Source: Fragilaria crotonensis (lineage: Eukaryota > Bacillariophyta > Fragilariophyceae > Fragilariales > Fragilariaceae). From it: a DNA stretch of 64,000 bases. Shown here piece by piece: positions 1 through 11,102 of the stretch (positions within the stretch are counted from its first letter, which is position 1; the number at the start of each line of letters is the position of its first letter). A program made the position numbers and the translations under genes. The stretch spans positions 1 through 64,000 of the forward strand of contig JAKSYS010000126.1 of NCBI GenBank assembly GCA_022925895.1. Reading direction: 5' to 3'. The notes beneath the pieces are model-generated. The model was not told the origin of the DNA. It saw only the letters and a list, made by a program, of their open reading frames with translations, and made no database searches.

Positions 1-971
1 TACTGACTACTGACACAATGCTTCACAAGAACACTTCGTGAAACATTGCAACATGGCATCTCCTCTTCACAGATTGTGCCTTTTGCTCTTCAGACAATGA
101 TGCTCCTCAAGACAATTCCAAGCGTCCCGCTGGCATTCCAGCGTGTGACATTCCCATTCAGCTTCTCCACTGCCCAGAAGCTGCAATACGTTTTACATTC
201 ATGGGCAGAAGGCTCGTGGATTTCATCGTTTTTTGTCAACGCAGTCCTCAAATTATCAATGGCGCACTACTTTGATCGGCATTGTGTCAGTCAAGTTTTG
301 CACGCATTCATTACTAACGAGAAAGGCATCCGGTCGATTGAATTGAATATGCTGCCGGTACCATGCTGATCTGCATTGAAACAACATTCTTCACCGCAGT
401 TGCCGCACTCTCCGTGTGAAATGCTAACTGGTGGCGAACGTCTACTGCAGCCTATCAGCAGCCCTGGATCTATTGACTCTGCGATGGATATTGCAATACT
501 TGAACTTAACGAGATGATTGGCTGCGGTCAGAGATATTGGCAACAAAGATGCACAAAGCGTGAGTGGCTCCCCGTGAGAAGTCAGAGTGGTTCATTCTTG
601 CCGAAGTGCCCGAAGCCACTTGAAGCGAATGTGTTTGTTGACTTCTACACCCTGTCATGAGACAATGATTATCCAGCTTACATTCTGTGAGGTTTGTATA
701 CTATAGTGGAATGAATCTCTTCAATTAAGTCGCTCAGAACGACACGTGTTATCAGTTGAAGAGAACAACGGTCAGAATCGGTTGCTGCAATGCCACTGCC
801 GCTCTGACAGTTTGCATGAATTGGTTGTGTCCTTCTTAGTGCTCATCATTTGCTGTGGATCTTTTGATAAATTTGCACTCTTCTTTGACAGATGTTAAAG
901 TCGATGTCAATTTTTACTAATGGCATCGCTACTACTAGAATGATTTGACAGCTACACGCACATCTTCTACT
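1..971. other. No recognisable gene
   Basis: Short open frames occur on both strands, but none shows a motif, codon pattern or splice layout that I recognise. The stretch lies downstream of the hAT transposase stop codon. It may be the 3' part of that element, because no left-hand terminal repeat (CAGGG...) was found inside the window. A separate older fragment is equally possible. Confidence 0.5.
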
Positions 972-3481
972 TCACATTTCCTGAATTGCTCTGTATTGCT
1001 TTGTCTGCAGCACTGCCTGTAAACCAAAATCCGAGAGTGACTTGCGGAAGTCATCCTTTTCCCATCGCAAGATTGAAAAATCAGACTCAACCGTGCAAGT
1101 GCCTGGAAACAGGGTCGCAATCACTCCACAGAACTCGATCAAGTTTGGAAAGCTTGCATTGCCAAGAACACGCCAATTCTCTTCGAATGAGCACGTTGGA
1201 CGTAGGGAATCGATTGCCTGCTTGACAACATCATCTGTCCTGTAGTGCATGATCAGGGCTCTGTGCTCGTCTGCAATTATGTCAACCTGCTCATTTGAGT
1301 ACCGACTCTGCAGACGATGATTGTAGACACAGACCTGCCGAAGGAAATCCCCAGGACGTGTTGTAACCATTTTGGCGGCAATACAGGAGGCAACAAGTCT
1401 TCCGCCACATAAGGACGGTTGTCAGCTTCTCGGAAAACGCATATCTTGGTTATCCTATCACATGCCACAGTGAAGAGGCTTCCAACATCATGTATCAACT
1501 TGGCCTGAACTGCAGGGTCCGATTCCTCAATCAGGTCTTCCACCCAACTAGCAAGGCCAACAAGAAACTCACGAACATTCACCTTGAGAACAGCAAACGA
1601 CCCGTTGATAACATATGTTATTTGAAGAAGGTTGATCGCCTCATCATTAATGGACCATCAATTCTAACATCCTCTACCAGTGTCGCAACGAGCTTCAAAA
1701 GCTGCATTCTGCTGGTTTATAAGCATTGTCGACCCTTGAATATACTTGAAGGTTACTGCCGTTGCATTCGTGAAAGCATCAACAGCGACAAGATATACCC
1801 ACCAAATGCGAGGTGGAGCGGCGTTCAAATTGCTCTTCTCGATGTAGTGAAGGAGTTCAGCTCGGTGCAGTTTAAACCAGTTCGTAACCTTGTAGGTAGA
1901 CAACCAGCGGTTGACAACTCGAGGGCATGTAGTCCCCATGTCGGCCACAAGTTTCTGCTGACGACTGAGGTGAGTGATGAATGAGAGCATAATTGAAAAG
2001 AACGACTCGTTTACCACTTTCTTCATCACGTGCTCCATCACCAAGTCAAGTTGATGTGCACCACACCAAATTCGTAGCATGGGACACTTCGGGTGCATTG
2101 CTTGTTGAAGTCGGGTCACAACACCCACTGCACGACCTGTCATATTTCTTGCTCCGTCAGTTGCAACTCCTAGCATCGAAACCTTCCAATTGGGACACAG
2201 GACGTCAAGAAACTTCGTCAACATATTGAACATGACTTCACCTGTGTGACGGTCATGTAGCGGAAGTGCACAACCATGGACATTGTAGATCTTGCGATGC
2301 TTTTTACTATACAACCGAAATCGTAGGTCAAGGTATGAGGTGCTCTGATGGGTGGCACTATCAAGAGCGATGGAGAAACCCCAAGATTCTTGTAAGAGTT
2401 CAGAAATCTTCTGAAGGTTGGCAGCACATGCTACCCTTACCATCTTGCTGATGTCGCCGCGATGACAGACATCCTTAGTCCCACACACAACGGCAGTATG
2501 GTGGAGAATGTTTTTGCCATCCGGAACGAAGCTCCACATGATGTAACCAATGACCAGATCAAAGACCACGGTATTGGAGATAGATGCTATGTACTGGTAT
2601 GATGACTGTCGCTGCTGTGCTGCTCCGTCACCTACTTCAACACTAGTCTCGTTGCAATGATGACTGTCATCATTCTCAACCTGAAATAGGTCTTCTTGTC
2701 GCTCAAAGATTGACATGGCTCGTCGCTTCATTTCTTGATAGCTTGAGAGTCGATCGGCAATCACTGCATCATGCTCAGCACAACTGCCGAATGTAGGAAC
2801 TACTCGATCACCACGTTCATCTGTTGCTGGCTCGTCCTCATCTCCATAAATGTTGATATCATCTTCATCCATTGACTGTGCATTGCCTCCAACCAGCAAA
2901 ACTTGGGGAGGACAATAAAACATGTCGCCAATAATGTCGTCAACAATTCCTTTCTTGATGATGAAGACATATTCTTGTCGCTGTGTTGTGTTGCCCCAGC
3001 AGCGCACCAGCAGATCTCCCACTGCCATGTGGAAAATGTCCCTTCACTGAGCTGCTTCGCTTGCCATGATTCTGCAGAAAAAGTTGTCACACTCCTGCAG
3101 TCGAGTCTGGCATGCTAGTCCTCCCCATGCAATCTTTGCTTCCTCGAACTCTGCCCACTTTACTGCATGTTGGGTCTTCATGTGAGTTTCAATGTTATCG
3201 TACCGAAATGGAGCTAACCAAGACTGCCCAAGGCTTGTTGTCTTACGCTTTGCTCCCACCTTGTCTTCTCGGCCAAATGCAATGCAGAATCGACAGCGAA
3301 GCCCATTGACTACACCTGTGTGAATCACACGAGATGCAACACTGACTCCGAACTTGAAATCATTCTCCTTCACATATCCGCTTGATCGAGCCGAAGCACC
3401 AGTTGGAGATGTGCTTGATGTTGGAGACGAGGAGGGGCCCTTCTTTCTTTTTGCCATTCTTGATGATAGGAAGATACTCAT
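972..3481 (-). pseudogene. hAT transposase, decayed
   Basis: Order along the protein: a BED-type finger (RCRFC about 60 residues in, then HMKTQH; nt about 3170-3310); an acidic linker; the hAT catalytic core with LDSATHQST (first Asp) and GVATDGARNMTG (second Asp), followed by CGAHQLDLVMEHV (nt about 2010-2400); and at the C-terminus the dimerisation signature ESDFSILRWEKDDFRKSL (nt about 1020-1080). The start at 3481 is an ATG; a second ATG lies at 3456. There is an in-frame TGA at 3044-3046 between the finger and the core, and at least two frame shifts between 1,370 and 1,700, so it is read as a pseudogene. Introns could account for some interruptions, but no good splice sites were seen. 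Family assignment is solid; function is lost or would need other copies. Confidence 0.8.
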
Positions 3482-3593
3482 TTTGCTTGAAATGAAAACG
3501 CGGAGCAGCAGCCAACAACGAGCACTAGTACAAACATACGAGACAACTCGTCGTACAATTCCACTTGCTCCTATGTTTGTAGCGTAGAATCTA

Positions 3594-3680
3594 CAGGGTC
3601 TTATTTAAGGCGCGATTTTGAGGCTTCAAAAAGGCGCTTAGGCCCAAAATTAAGGCGCCCGCCTTAAATAGGACACCCTG
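3594..3680. repeat. 87-bp inverted repeat at the hAT right end
   Basis: CAGGGTCTTATTTAAGGCGC at 3594 is mirrored by the reverse complement ending at 3680 (CAGGGTGTCCTATTTAAGGC), giving about 20-bp arms around a short centre. It is either the terminal plus subterminal repeat of the hAT element or a tiny fold-back MITE built from two hAT termini. The 8 bases on either side (AGAATCTA and GTATGAGG) do not match, which speaks against an independent MITE insertion. Confidence 0.7.
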
Positions 3681-4023
3681 GTATGAGGTATGAGTACTCA
3701 GTGCATGGTACTTGTACCAGGTAACACGTACAAGGAACAGGGTCATATGCCATGTCTAGCTAGTACGGAGTACGGAGTAGAGTTTGTGCTCAGTACTGCA
3801 GTACGGAAATGGAGTACTTGTACTGTAGTACTTACTTTAAGTTATAGTAGTATGCATACGTGCATAAGAGTTAGAGTGCATCAACCCTATCTCGAGTTGA
3901 TGAGGCAATGAAAACGGAAAACGCAACACTACAAAATACATAAACAGAAGTTCTATGCATGTATGATATATGTTTATCAGTATCCTTGTTGAAAATGTGA
4001 GATCTGTGATCTCTGATCTTTGA
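3681..4023. other. GTAC-rich spacer
   Basis: No gene. The first 160 bases are dense in GTAC, AGTACT and GGTACC palindromes, the same spacer type seen between host genes elsewhere in the window. Confidence 0.6.
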
Positions 4024-4632
4024 AGAATCCACAGGATCCCCAGACGTTGCCTAATCGGCTTGTCAGAGCATCCGGCAATATGGCTTCTTGTTTGCATATT
4101 TGATGTCATAGTGACTGTGTTGGATAGTTTAGCACTGTGCATGTCTGTATGTAGACTCTAGTAGTGTTAGTTCTCTACAGGCAGTGTACTGGGCTAAAAA
4201 GGCAGTTGTTGCGATGTTACTGTAATCCTAGGAGTCAACCGCTTCTGGATGGCTTCACTACTGTAGCATAGGCCTGTGGGTGGCAGGTGGGTAGCAAAAA
4301 GTTGTTAGGAAGGTTTTACATCACCATTGCCCCTGATCTGATAACATGTGAGAAAAGTGAGCAATCGAATCTCTATCCCGAAACAGTACGACTACTTTCC
4401 CCCAGTAGTAGTATGGATACTACGCCCATGTCCTTGCTCCGACAAATCCAACTACGTACCTGGTACCAGTACTGTAGCGACTAAGAAAGCTGCATAATAG
4501 GGTACTGTATGCGCCAGTACTCCTACAGCAGTATTGCCCACAGTCTTATCTGTCTAATAAGCGCACGTGAAATAGGGTAGTGTATGCGCCAGTACTCCTA
4601 CTGCAGTATTGCCTACAGTCTTATCTGCGTAA
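4024..4632. repeat. Diverged solo copy of DIRS-type B and A terminal repeats
   Basis: From 4024 (GAATCCACAGGATCCCCAGA) to about 4260 the sequence follows the B repeat found at 17315-17557. From about 4285 to 4545 it follows the A repeat found at 17573-17814 and 25961-26202, in the same B-then-A order. Divergence is substantial, with many substitutions and small indels. The last 70 bases or so of the A part are duplicated in tandem (about 4488-4555 and 4566-4632). No coding body is attached. It is read as a fossil terminal block of an older member of the same YR retroelement family. Confidence 0.75.
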
Positions 4633-5046
4633 GGAGCAGATGACGACGCACGACATCGCGTACAGCAGGGAATCCACATCGGTGTACTGCATCAGTGTAC
4701 GGTAAGGTTTATAGGAAAAGGGTACAAGTAGTACAAGTACCAGATTACCATACAAGTACTGTACCAGTAGTATAGTGGTAGAGAGTACTCCAGTACTGAC
4801 CGGTACATATCTGATTACTGTATTCCACTACTATGATATTAGTTGTGGAACGTAATACAGAGTACAGAGCTTACTCAATCTTACACCGTACATGTAAAAA
4901 GCAAAAAAGCACAGCTGGTTGCGACGATCTTTACTTGACTGTCCACGAGCTTGTCTCTACCCTCTACTCTAGAGTACAGTCGTGACTACATCAATAGGAG
5001 ATCATGCATCCCTATCAGTTCACAGATGATACCACAAGCTCTGGTG
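4633..5046. other. GTAC-rich spacer downstream of chorismate mutase
   Basis: No gene seen. It contains clustered GTAC palindromes (4690-4830) and ends in sequence that is probably the 3' flank of the minus-strand chorismate mutase gene. Confidence 0.6.
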
Positions 5047-6244
5047 TCAGTGCTGGTCATAACATCCGTATCGGTTGATAGGGACAAGCGCTTGCTCGGG
5101 TGTCAGTGTTGAGCACCATTCGCAGCAGTGGCAGCCTTTACTTGAGCTCATGCGATCAGGACTATACTCCGGTGGCGGCTCTTTTCCACAACGTCTGAAC
5201 AAATAGGCAACTTCGATGTCCTTGGTAATGGGGATAATCAAATCCCTATAGATAAACTCGATCACAGTTGGATCCACTTTCCCGTGTTGTTTTCGGCCGT
5301 CCATGGCCTCAACAGCCGCCACAACTGCAGATGCAGCAGCTGCAGCTACGATAGCGGTATTCTCGTCAGTCACCTCTTCCATTTGTAAAGAAGCGCTGAG
5401 CAGGGTTCTCGTCCATACGTCGCTGCCTTCAACCTTGCCCGTCGAATCACCATCTTTTCTACTGGTGCATTAGTTAGCAACGCCATGACACCATCGGCGT
5501 CGTTCGCATCCACCAGTCGTTGATAGCCTTCCGGATCTCCACGGTATTTGATTCCGCCACAAACTTCCCATAGTGCACTCGCCTTGAAAGGGCTTGCAAA
5601 GCCGCGATATCACACAGCGTGCAAGAGCCATGTTGTTCATCGTCCCTGAGAGTCGTGAGCGAAGGGATGATTGTGTCAATATATTTTTGTAATAGTATTT
5701 GATTGAAGTTGACCTTGGCAGCATTTGAGGCCAAGATTTCTGGATAATCTAGCTTGGGAAGATTTTCCACTGGACCGTCAGGCAATCGTTCAGGGAAGAA
5801 GGCAGCCTCTTCAGGCGAAGTATAGCGTCGCATTCCACAGTGAAGTGCTTCCTGGCGAGGCAAGAGAAGAATTCGGTTGGAAGGCGAGAAATCAATCACG
5901 GGTGTTATAAACTGAACTTACGGTGCCCATTAGCATGTACTCTAGAAAGCTCAGTTCGCCATCGCCATCCTTACTACCTAAGGGACAGCCCAGATCACCG
6001 AATCCACCCTTCTGATAGACAATATCATTTCGGCGAAACTGCGCTCGTTCAATCAATGCAAGATGATGGTCTCTCCTGGCGGATGAGTGTCGATCGAATA
6101 GATTCGAGGCTCAAAATTTCCGAAGTCTTTACACACATCATCGATCGCCATGTTTTGCGATACAAAAGTTGGAGTTTGAGGCCCCCATGATGCAAAGGCC
6201 CTGCATGTGGTCATGAGTGAGAATAAGAACAGCAGGACCGGCAT
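5047..6244 (-). CDS. Chorismate mutase (AroQ/eukaryotic type), plastid-targeted, with frame shifts
   Basis: Converts chorismate to prephenate, the first committed step to Phe and Tyr. The ATG at 6244 opens a signal peptide (MPVLLFLFSLMTTCRAFA) ending in an ASAF-like CRAFA motif, so plastid import is inferred. Family landmarks in order: SIRSTLIRQE, LIERAQF (nt about 6040), LSFLEYML, the RRYTSPEEAAFFPERLP segment, CDIAALQALSRRVHYGKF (nt about 5570-5630), DPEGYQRL, and a C-terminal PTVIEFIYRDLIIPITKDIE. One clean intron (GTAAGT...CAG) spans 5921 to 5852. The conserved text changes frame near 6120, 6070, 5548 and 5388, each by one base, one of them in an A run. With the motifs intact this suggests sequencing indels rather than decay, but a recent pseudogene is not excluded. 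It is head to head with LSM7. Confidence 0.88.
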
Positions 6245-6622
6245 GGCGAAAAACCGACTGTCGACTTTCGCAAGACACACTCGTCACAGTCACACAATCT
6301 ATTTTTCCATTTCATCAATGTATTGTCGCTTTCAGTACATGCCAAACATGCTCATGTCCAGATGGAAGGTAGCGGTTCGCTCCACCGTCAACCGAAATTT
6401 GCTGGAACGCGGCCCGGGTCAGGGGTCAGGTCTCGAATTGTGAGTAGATTACTGTACTGTGTACTGTAGCAACGTCGTGTCTGGAGTCTGGACGCCAGCC
6501 GCCGATGTCGCCCTCACAACCGAAGTTGAGAAATAAATGGCGTGCTGCCCCTTGCTTGTCGCAGTGTTTGCCCCCTGAAGCAAGTCGCTACAAGCAGCAA
6601 CTCACGAAACATTCAACACACC
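6245..6622. promoter_or_regulatory. Shared divergent promoter region, chorismate mutase / LSM7
   Basis: The 378 bp between the two start codons must hold both promoters and 5' leaders. A GTAC cluster lies at 6440-6470. No specific element can be named; a bidirectional promoter is inferred from the geometry only. Confidence 0.5.
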
Positions 6623-7017
6623 ATGAGTGACAACAAGAAACCACCACCAAAAAAGGAAAGCATCCTGGAGCTTCAAAAGCTCATGGATACGACGGTGAGA
6701 GTCAAGTGTGTCGGAGGGCGGGAGTTACAAGGAATCTTGAGGGGCTATGACGAGCTCGTCAATCTCGTCCTTGATGACTGCGACGAATTCTTGAGAGGTA
6801 AGATACGAAGGAACGTTGCTTGGAAATCAATTTTGCCCGGTTCTTCTTAACGGATTGCTAACAATATCTTGCAGATCCTGAAGATATGGAACAAGTGACA
6901 GACAAAACAAGAAAGCTAGGCCTCGTGGTTATCCGCGGAACTCAAGTATCATTAGTTTCGCCAGAGGAGGGAATGGAGGAGATAGCCAACCCATTTGTAC
7001 AGCAAACAGGGGAATAA
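6623..7017 (+). CDS. LSM7: U6 snRNA-associated Sm-like protein LSm7
   Basis: Subunit of the Lsm1-7 (cytoplasmic mRNA decapping/decay) and Lsm2-8 (nuclear U6 snRNP) rings. Two exons, 6623-6797 and 6875-7017, are separated by a 77-bp intron (GTAAGA...TTGCAG); joined they encode 105 residues, the usual LSm7 length. The Sm1 motif covers LQKLMDTTVRVKCVGGRELQ and GILRGYDELVNLVLDDC; the Sm2 motif is LGLVVIRGTQVSLVSP in exon 2. The ATG at 6623 has an ACACC context and gives the typical short Lys/Pro-rich N-tail (MSDNKKPPPKKE). The frame is intact throughout, unlike its neighbours. Confidence 0.96.
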
Positions 7018-7535
7018 AATGAATTTGATCGCGATCCCGAGTAATAGTAGACAGCTATCATCGTTTTGTCGAGATGTTGCTATCGCATTAAGACTATGGC
7101 CATGGACCTATCGTAACACACAACCCGCGACCTAGTACTACTGAGTGCTCGAGCATTGCGAATGTCACAGTGTGCTATTAGGGAGACGACAGCGCAATGA
7201 CTTCATTCTTTGTTGTTGTTATTCGTTATTCATGATTTCATAGAGGTCATTAAGGAGGTGGTCGAGAAGGCGAGACCAAGGACTGTACTCAGCACTGTAC
7301 AATTTACTGGTGTACCGTAGAATCCAAACGGAACCTTACATTCTGTACTGAGGACCTTATACGACGTATCATACTGTATGCCATTAACGTGGAACGGGGT
7401 AGTCTGCGGTGTGCAGTACTGCTTGATAGTGCTACGGTATGATAGTTCCTGGGGTGACTGTCCTAGTACAGCAGTAGTCAGAAAATACGAGGGACTTCAC
7501 ATTTTCGATCGCCGATCCAATTTTGTCAATTCACC
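7018..7535. other. Spacer between LSM7 and the tRNA methyltransferase gene
   Basis: No gene. GTAC-type palindromes cluster at 7280-7480. The last 60 bases are probably the 5' leader of the next gene. Confidence 0.6.
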
Positions 7536-8429
7536 ATGAAGGTATTGTCAATGCAACTATTTTCATGCATTTTTCTCAGCCTGTTCCTCCAATGCCCTGC
7601 CTTTATCCTGATACGTACAGAGCGACAATTGTTGTCAGTACTGGCAGATACAATGTACACTATCAACGACGAAAGTTGTCCGCCAACGGACGAAACCATA
7701 TTGAAGACTCTCATACATCGAAGCTGCAATTCCATAGACAACTTTCTGGAGCACAAACCCATCGCAGCACACACACGGTCCGCGTTTGATCTTATCAAGG
7801 AAATTGTTGACCCCACAAAAGATGTTGTTCTGGATAGTGGTTGTGGAACCGGTCGCTCGACGATTTTGTTGGGCGAAATGTATCCTGACAAACAAGTGAT
7901 AGGAGTTGATCGATCTTTTGTTCGACTCAATAAAAATGTGAGACTGAGGAACGAGAATGACATTTCATTCGAAGAAAGTCTTCGACCCTTTCAGGCAGTT
8001 TCATCCAACGTTGTTTTGATGCGCGCCGAGTTGGCAGACTTTTGGCGATGTTGTTTGCACGAAGGTTGGCATGTATCACACCACTACTTACTCTATCCGA
8101 ATCCTTATCCTACGAAAGCTCGCATTAAACAGCGCTGGTATGGACATCCAGCCTTCCCATTGATCCTTCAACTGGGTGGTGTAATAACGGTGCGTTCCAA
8201 TTGGGAGGGCTTTCTGCGCGAGTTTGCGAAGTCGGTGGAGTACGCAAGCGAAGCCTTGGACCAAAGCGGCCTTGTGCACAACTACGCGTTACCGTACCTA
8301 GAAGATGCCAAGATGGGACCCACTGAACGCTTAGACAAGTCCCAAGCGTGGACCAATTTTGAGAAAAAGTACGATGATGCTGGAGAGCCAACATTTGAGC
8401 TATTGCTTCGACCAACACGCACCAAGTAA
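7536..8429 (+). CDS. TrmB-like tRNA (guanine-N7) methyltransferase, probably plastid-targeted
   Basis: 297 residues in one exon. Residues 1-25 form a hydrophobic signal peptide ending CPAF, an ASAF-like plastid pre-sequence. The SAM-binding motif I is LDSGCGTGRST (99-109), followed by the acidic end of strand 2 (VIGVDRS, 121-127). The TrmB signature lies at 187-205: YPNPYPTKARIKQRWYGHP, matching the family's PDPWPKKRHHKRR..HP segment that carries tRNA-binding and catalytic residues; here Asn replaces the usual Asp. A C-terminal patch (PTFELLLRP) resembles the family's last strand. Known role of the family: m7G46 formation in tRNA. Organellar tRNA as substrate is inferred from the targeting signal. 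The start has a TCACCATGA context. Confidence 0.82.
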   Translation: MKVLSMQLFSCIFLSLFLQCPAFILIRTERQLLSVLADTMYTINDESCPPTDETILKTLIHRSCNSIDNFLEHKPIAAHTRSAFDLIKEIVDPTKDVVLDSGCGTGRSTILLGEMYPDKQVIGVDRSFVRLNKNVRLRNENDISFEESLRPFQAVSSNVVLMRAELADFWRCCLHEGWHVSHHYLLYPNPYPTKARIKQRWYGHPAFPLILQLGGVITVRSNWEGFLREFAKSVEYASEALDQSGLVHNYALPYLEDAKMGPTERLDKSQAWTNFEKKYDDAGEPTFELLLRPTRTK

Positions 8430-8828
8430 GCCATCTTATCACATCCATGTAGCATAGTTGAACGCATCACATCCAGTGGAGTTCATCTGTGCTACATCAA
8501 TTCATCCTGGCGACAACATGGACTTCGCCAAGCTGATTAGCAACCTGGAATCATAGGAAAACCAGGTACGCATGCAGTACTTGTACTGATTCCTGATACT
8601 GTATGGAAACCACGTATACAGTACGGAGTACTCCAGTACTGTACTCGAATACCAGGTAGACGGTATAGTCTACTGGAACGGCTTTTGTAGTCACATCACT
8701 CAAAATTAAATGATTTGATGGTCCAGGTTCCTGGTCAATGAATTGTGAGCGCGTCTTATCGTATTCGAACTGAACGTTACCTGTTAGCAGTGCTGTGATC
8801 ATAGTCTACATAGTCCTTAGGACCAACC
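8430..8828. other. Spacer with GTAC cluster
   Basis: No gene seen. A dense run of GTAC/AGTACT palindromes sits at 8570-8660. The final 30 bases probably belong to the leader of the following AAA+ gene. Confidence 0.6.
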
Positions 8829-10818
8829 ATGAAGCGTCGGACATGCTCAAATTTGTCTCTGGTAGTCTTGTTGCAATGGAGCTTGGTTGCGTCAGCCTTC
8901 TCACCTATTTATGCGCGGTCGTCGTCCTTCTCCAAGCATTCCGACGGATATCATGCAGCTGAACCAGATTCCGAAGTCGCGGCAGACAAGCCGGACCTCG
9001 CGCAGAATGAAATCTACGTTCAAGGCCTCATTAACAATCTTACCACGGCTCTTGATCGGTGGGTAGTAACTGGTTCTCCAGTCAAGGTGAGGACAGTCTG
9101 TTTTATTCCACGTATTGTAATGGCACTTGCCACGAACCCCTGCAAAAGCTCACAAAGCAAACCTGAATAGAAAACCCAAGTTCAGAATATTCTCTACCAA
9201 ATTAGGCGCGAGTCCAAGTCAGATGCCCTGATAGTGAGTGCAACCCGCCTTGCTCAAAGCGCTGGTTTTCCTTTAGACGAGAACAAGGAGTTGGGCAAGA
9301 CAGATGCCGAGGCACGACGCAAAGGAGTTGACGCTCGCAAGGAGGGAGGAATTTCGAGAAGCTGTCGAGCAGGCAGTTAGTGGGTCGCACGAAAGACGAC
9401 TCACGGTCAGCGTTGACATCACGCAGGAATGGCGACCGCAAACGAGATTTGTTCATGGGGACGTTGACGACCGCCTAGTACCAGACAATCTGGAAAAAGA
9501 TGCAAAGCAAGAGCCGATAGTTAATGTTGACACAGCGAGCAAAATTAATGGACTCAGTATGGTCAGCCCTTCCAAGGGCCGAGAAACTATTTCAAGCTTG
9601 GCGAAGATGCATTGGTGGATGCGCAATTGAGAACCTCTGAAATGGTAGCGAAGTCGGGAGCTGATTTTGATGGGGAAATGCTTGGGATTGGAGGATTGGA
9701 TGGTGCTCTGGTTAAGAGACGAATTTGGGTCCCCTTGGCAGCCCGCCGGTTTTACTGCAAGAGCTGGGTATCTCGCCAGTAAGGGGCCTCCTACTCTATG
9801 GCATGCCCGGTTGCGGCAAAACACTCATCGCTCGAACAATTGGTCGAATTCTGTCTCCAGTTCGACCGGTGACTGTTGTGAGTGGCCCTGAACTGATGGA
9901 TAAGTTTGTCGGTTCCAGCGAACAAAACGTTCGTAAGGTCTTTGACTCGCCACCTCCAATCTACGACCATGTTCGTGTTCACGAGGTTGACGATGGCAAA
10001 GCTTTGTCAACTGTAGCATTGCATGTCATCATTATGGACGAATTCGATGCAATGGCTCGGACTCGAGGTGGTAGCAGGCTCTGGCGTTCAAGGTGACGCG
10101 GGTGTTGCTCGTGACTCAGTAGTCAACCAAATCCTTGCGAAGATGGATGGGGTTGACCCGCTACCAGTTCCAACACTAGTGATTGGCATGACAAACAAGC
10201 GCAGCCTAATCGATCCCGCACTTCTTCGACCTGGAAGATTTGAGGTACGGCCATCCTTATGCGGAGATATTGCCATGTATTTGCTTTCTAATCAATTTTG
10301 ACTCGCAGGTACAAATTGAAGTTCCCCTCCTCGGACGCAAGAGCAACGAGTAAGCATTTTGAAGGTTCACACGAGAAGCATGTTCGAAGCAGGGAGGCTG
10401 CTGGTCAGAGAGGCACCCAAAGGTTCTACGGCTGGTCGAAAAGTGATGGTGAGTTCAACGTTAGGGTTGTTGTTATTGTTGCATTGCTGGAAGTACCTTT
10501 TCTGAACGAGCCTCGCTCCTAAGCAGATGGTCGATACCGAGGATGTACCGAGCTACGAAGAACTATTAAGTGAAATTGCTAGAGATTGCGAAGGTTTCAG
10601 GCGCTTCGCTTGCTGGAGTTGCTCGTGCTGCTGCCAGTCACGCATTGGAAAGATCTGTCAATGGGTTCTCGATGTCACCTTCTGGCAGCGAATCGATGCT
10701 CGATTGTTTGGTGACTAAGGAAGATCTGCTGCTGGCGATTATTGATGTCAATGCAAGCAGCGGTGACTCCGACTGGGCAATCCAAGTAGAACCCCAGAAC
10801 GCGACAACACCAGTGTAA
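8829..10818 (+). CDS. NSF/Sec18-like AAA+ ATPase with one AAA domain, plastid-type pre-sequence
   Basis: Exon 1 (8829-9086) starts with a signal peptide ending VASAFSP, a textbook diatom ASAF plastid-import motif. Introns: about 9087-9185, 10245-10308 (GTACGG...GCAG) and 10449-10526 (GTGAGT...GCAG). The AAA domain follows NSF D1 closely: [34 protein letters not shown] (Walker A, nt about 9785); [37 protein letters not shown] (Walker B, nt about 10023); [36 protein letters not shown] (sensor 1 and Arg finger region); [19 protein letters not shown]. The gene ends soon after, so there is no D2 domain and no recognisable N-domain. NSF uses ATP to take SNARE complexes apart; what a plastid-routed version would act on is unknown. 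The conserved text changes frame about six times (near 9360, 9590, 9745, 10085, 10330, 10600), mostly by one base, so assembly indels or decay must be considered. Confidence 0.8.
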
Positions 10819-11102
10819 GACTATTTATGCAACATCTCGCCTCCGCTTTCATTTCGTGTTATGGTACTCTACTCTACTGTACCGCGTGTACAAACCGAGT
10901 CAAGAATAGTAACAGTGAACACATGCGACCAGTTGTGGTCGTCATCTCCGAGCTTCGATTTTGTCGTGTGACACAAATAACGCGTAAAGTTCTTCAATGC
11001 AGGTGTCAACGTCAACTTAGTAGTTTTCAATGTTGGGGTCGATAGCAAGCTTCCCTTCACGTTAAACACGTTGCGCTTCTTGCGCGACAACATCAAAGCA
11101 GT

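Larger units (their letters stand above)
972..3680 (-). mobile_element. hAT-superfamily DNA transposon, left end not found
   Basis: The element is read right to left. Its right end is a CAGGGTGTCC terminus (reverse complement of 3671-3680), the usual hAT start, followed by a transposase with a BED-like zinc finger, RNase H-like core and hAT dimerisation region. I could not find the matching terminus on the left, so the real left limit is probably outside the window or has been deleted. No convincing 8-bp target duplication could be checked for the same reason. The transposase is interrupted several times, so the copy is non-autonomous and old. Confidence 0.75.

Noticed and set aside
46-660. 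Two plus-strand open frames at the left edge
   Set aside because: No start context, motif, or coding-like composition, and they lie downstream of the decayed hAT element; likely chance.
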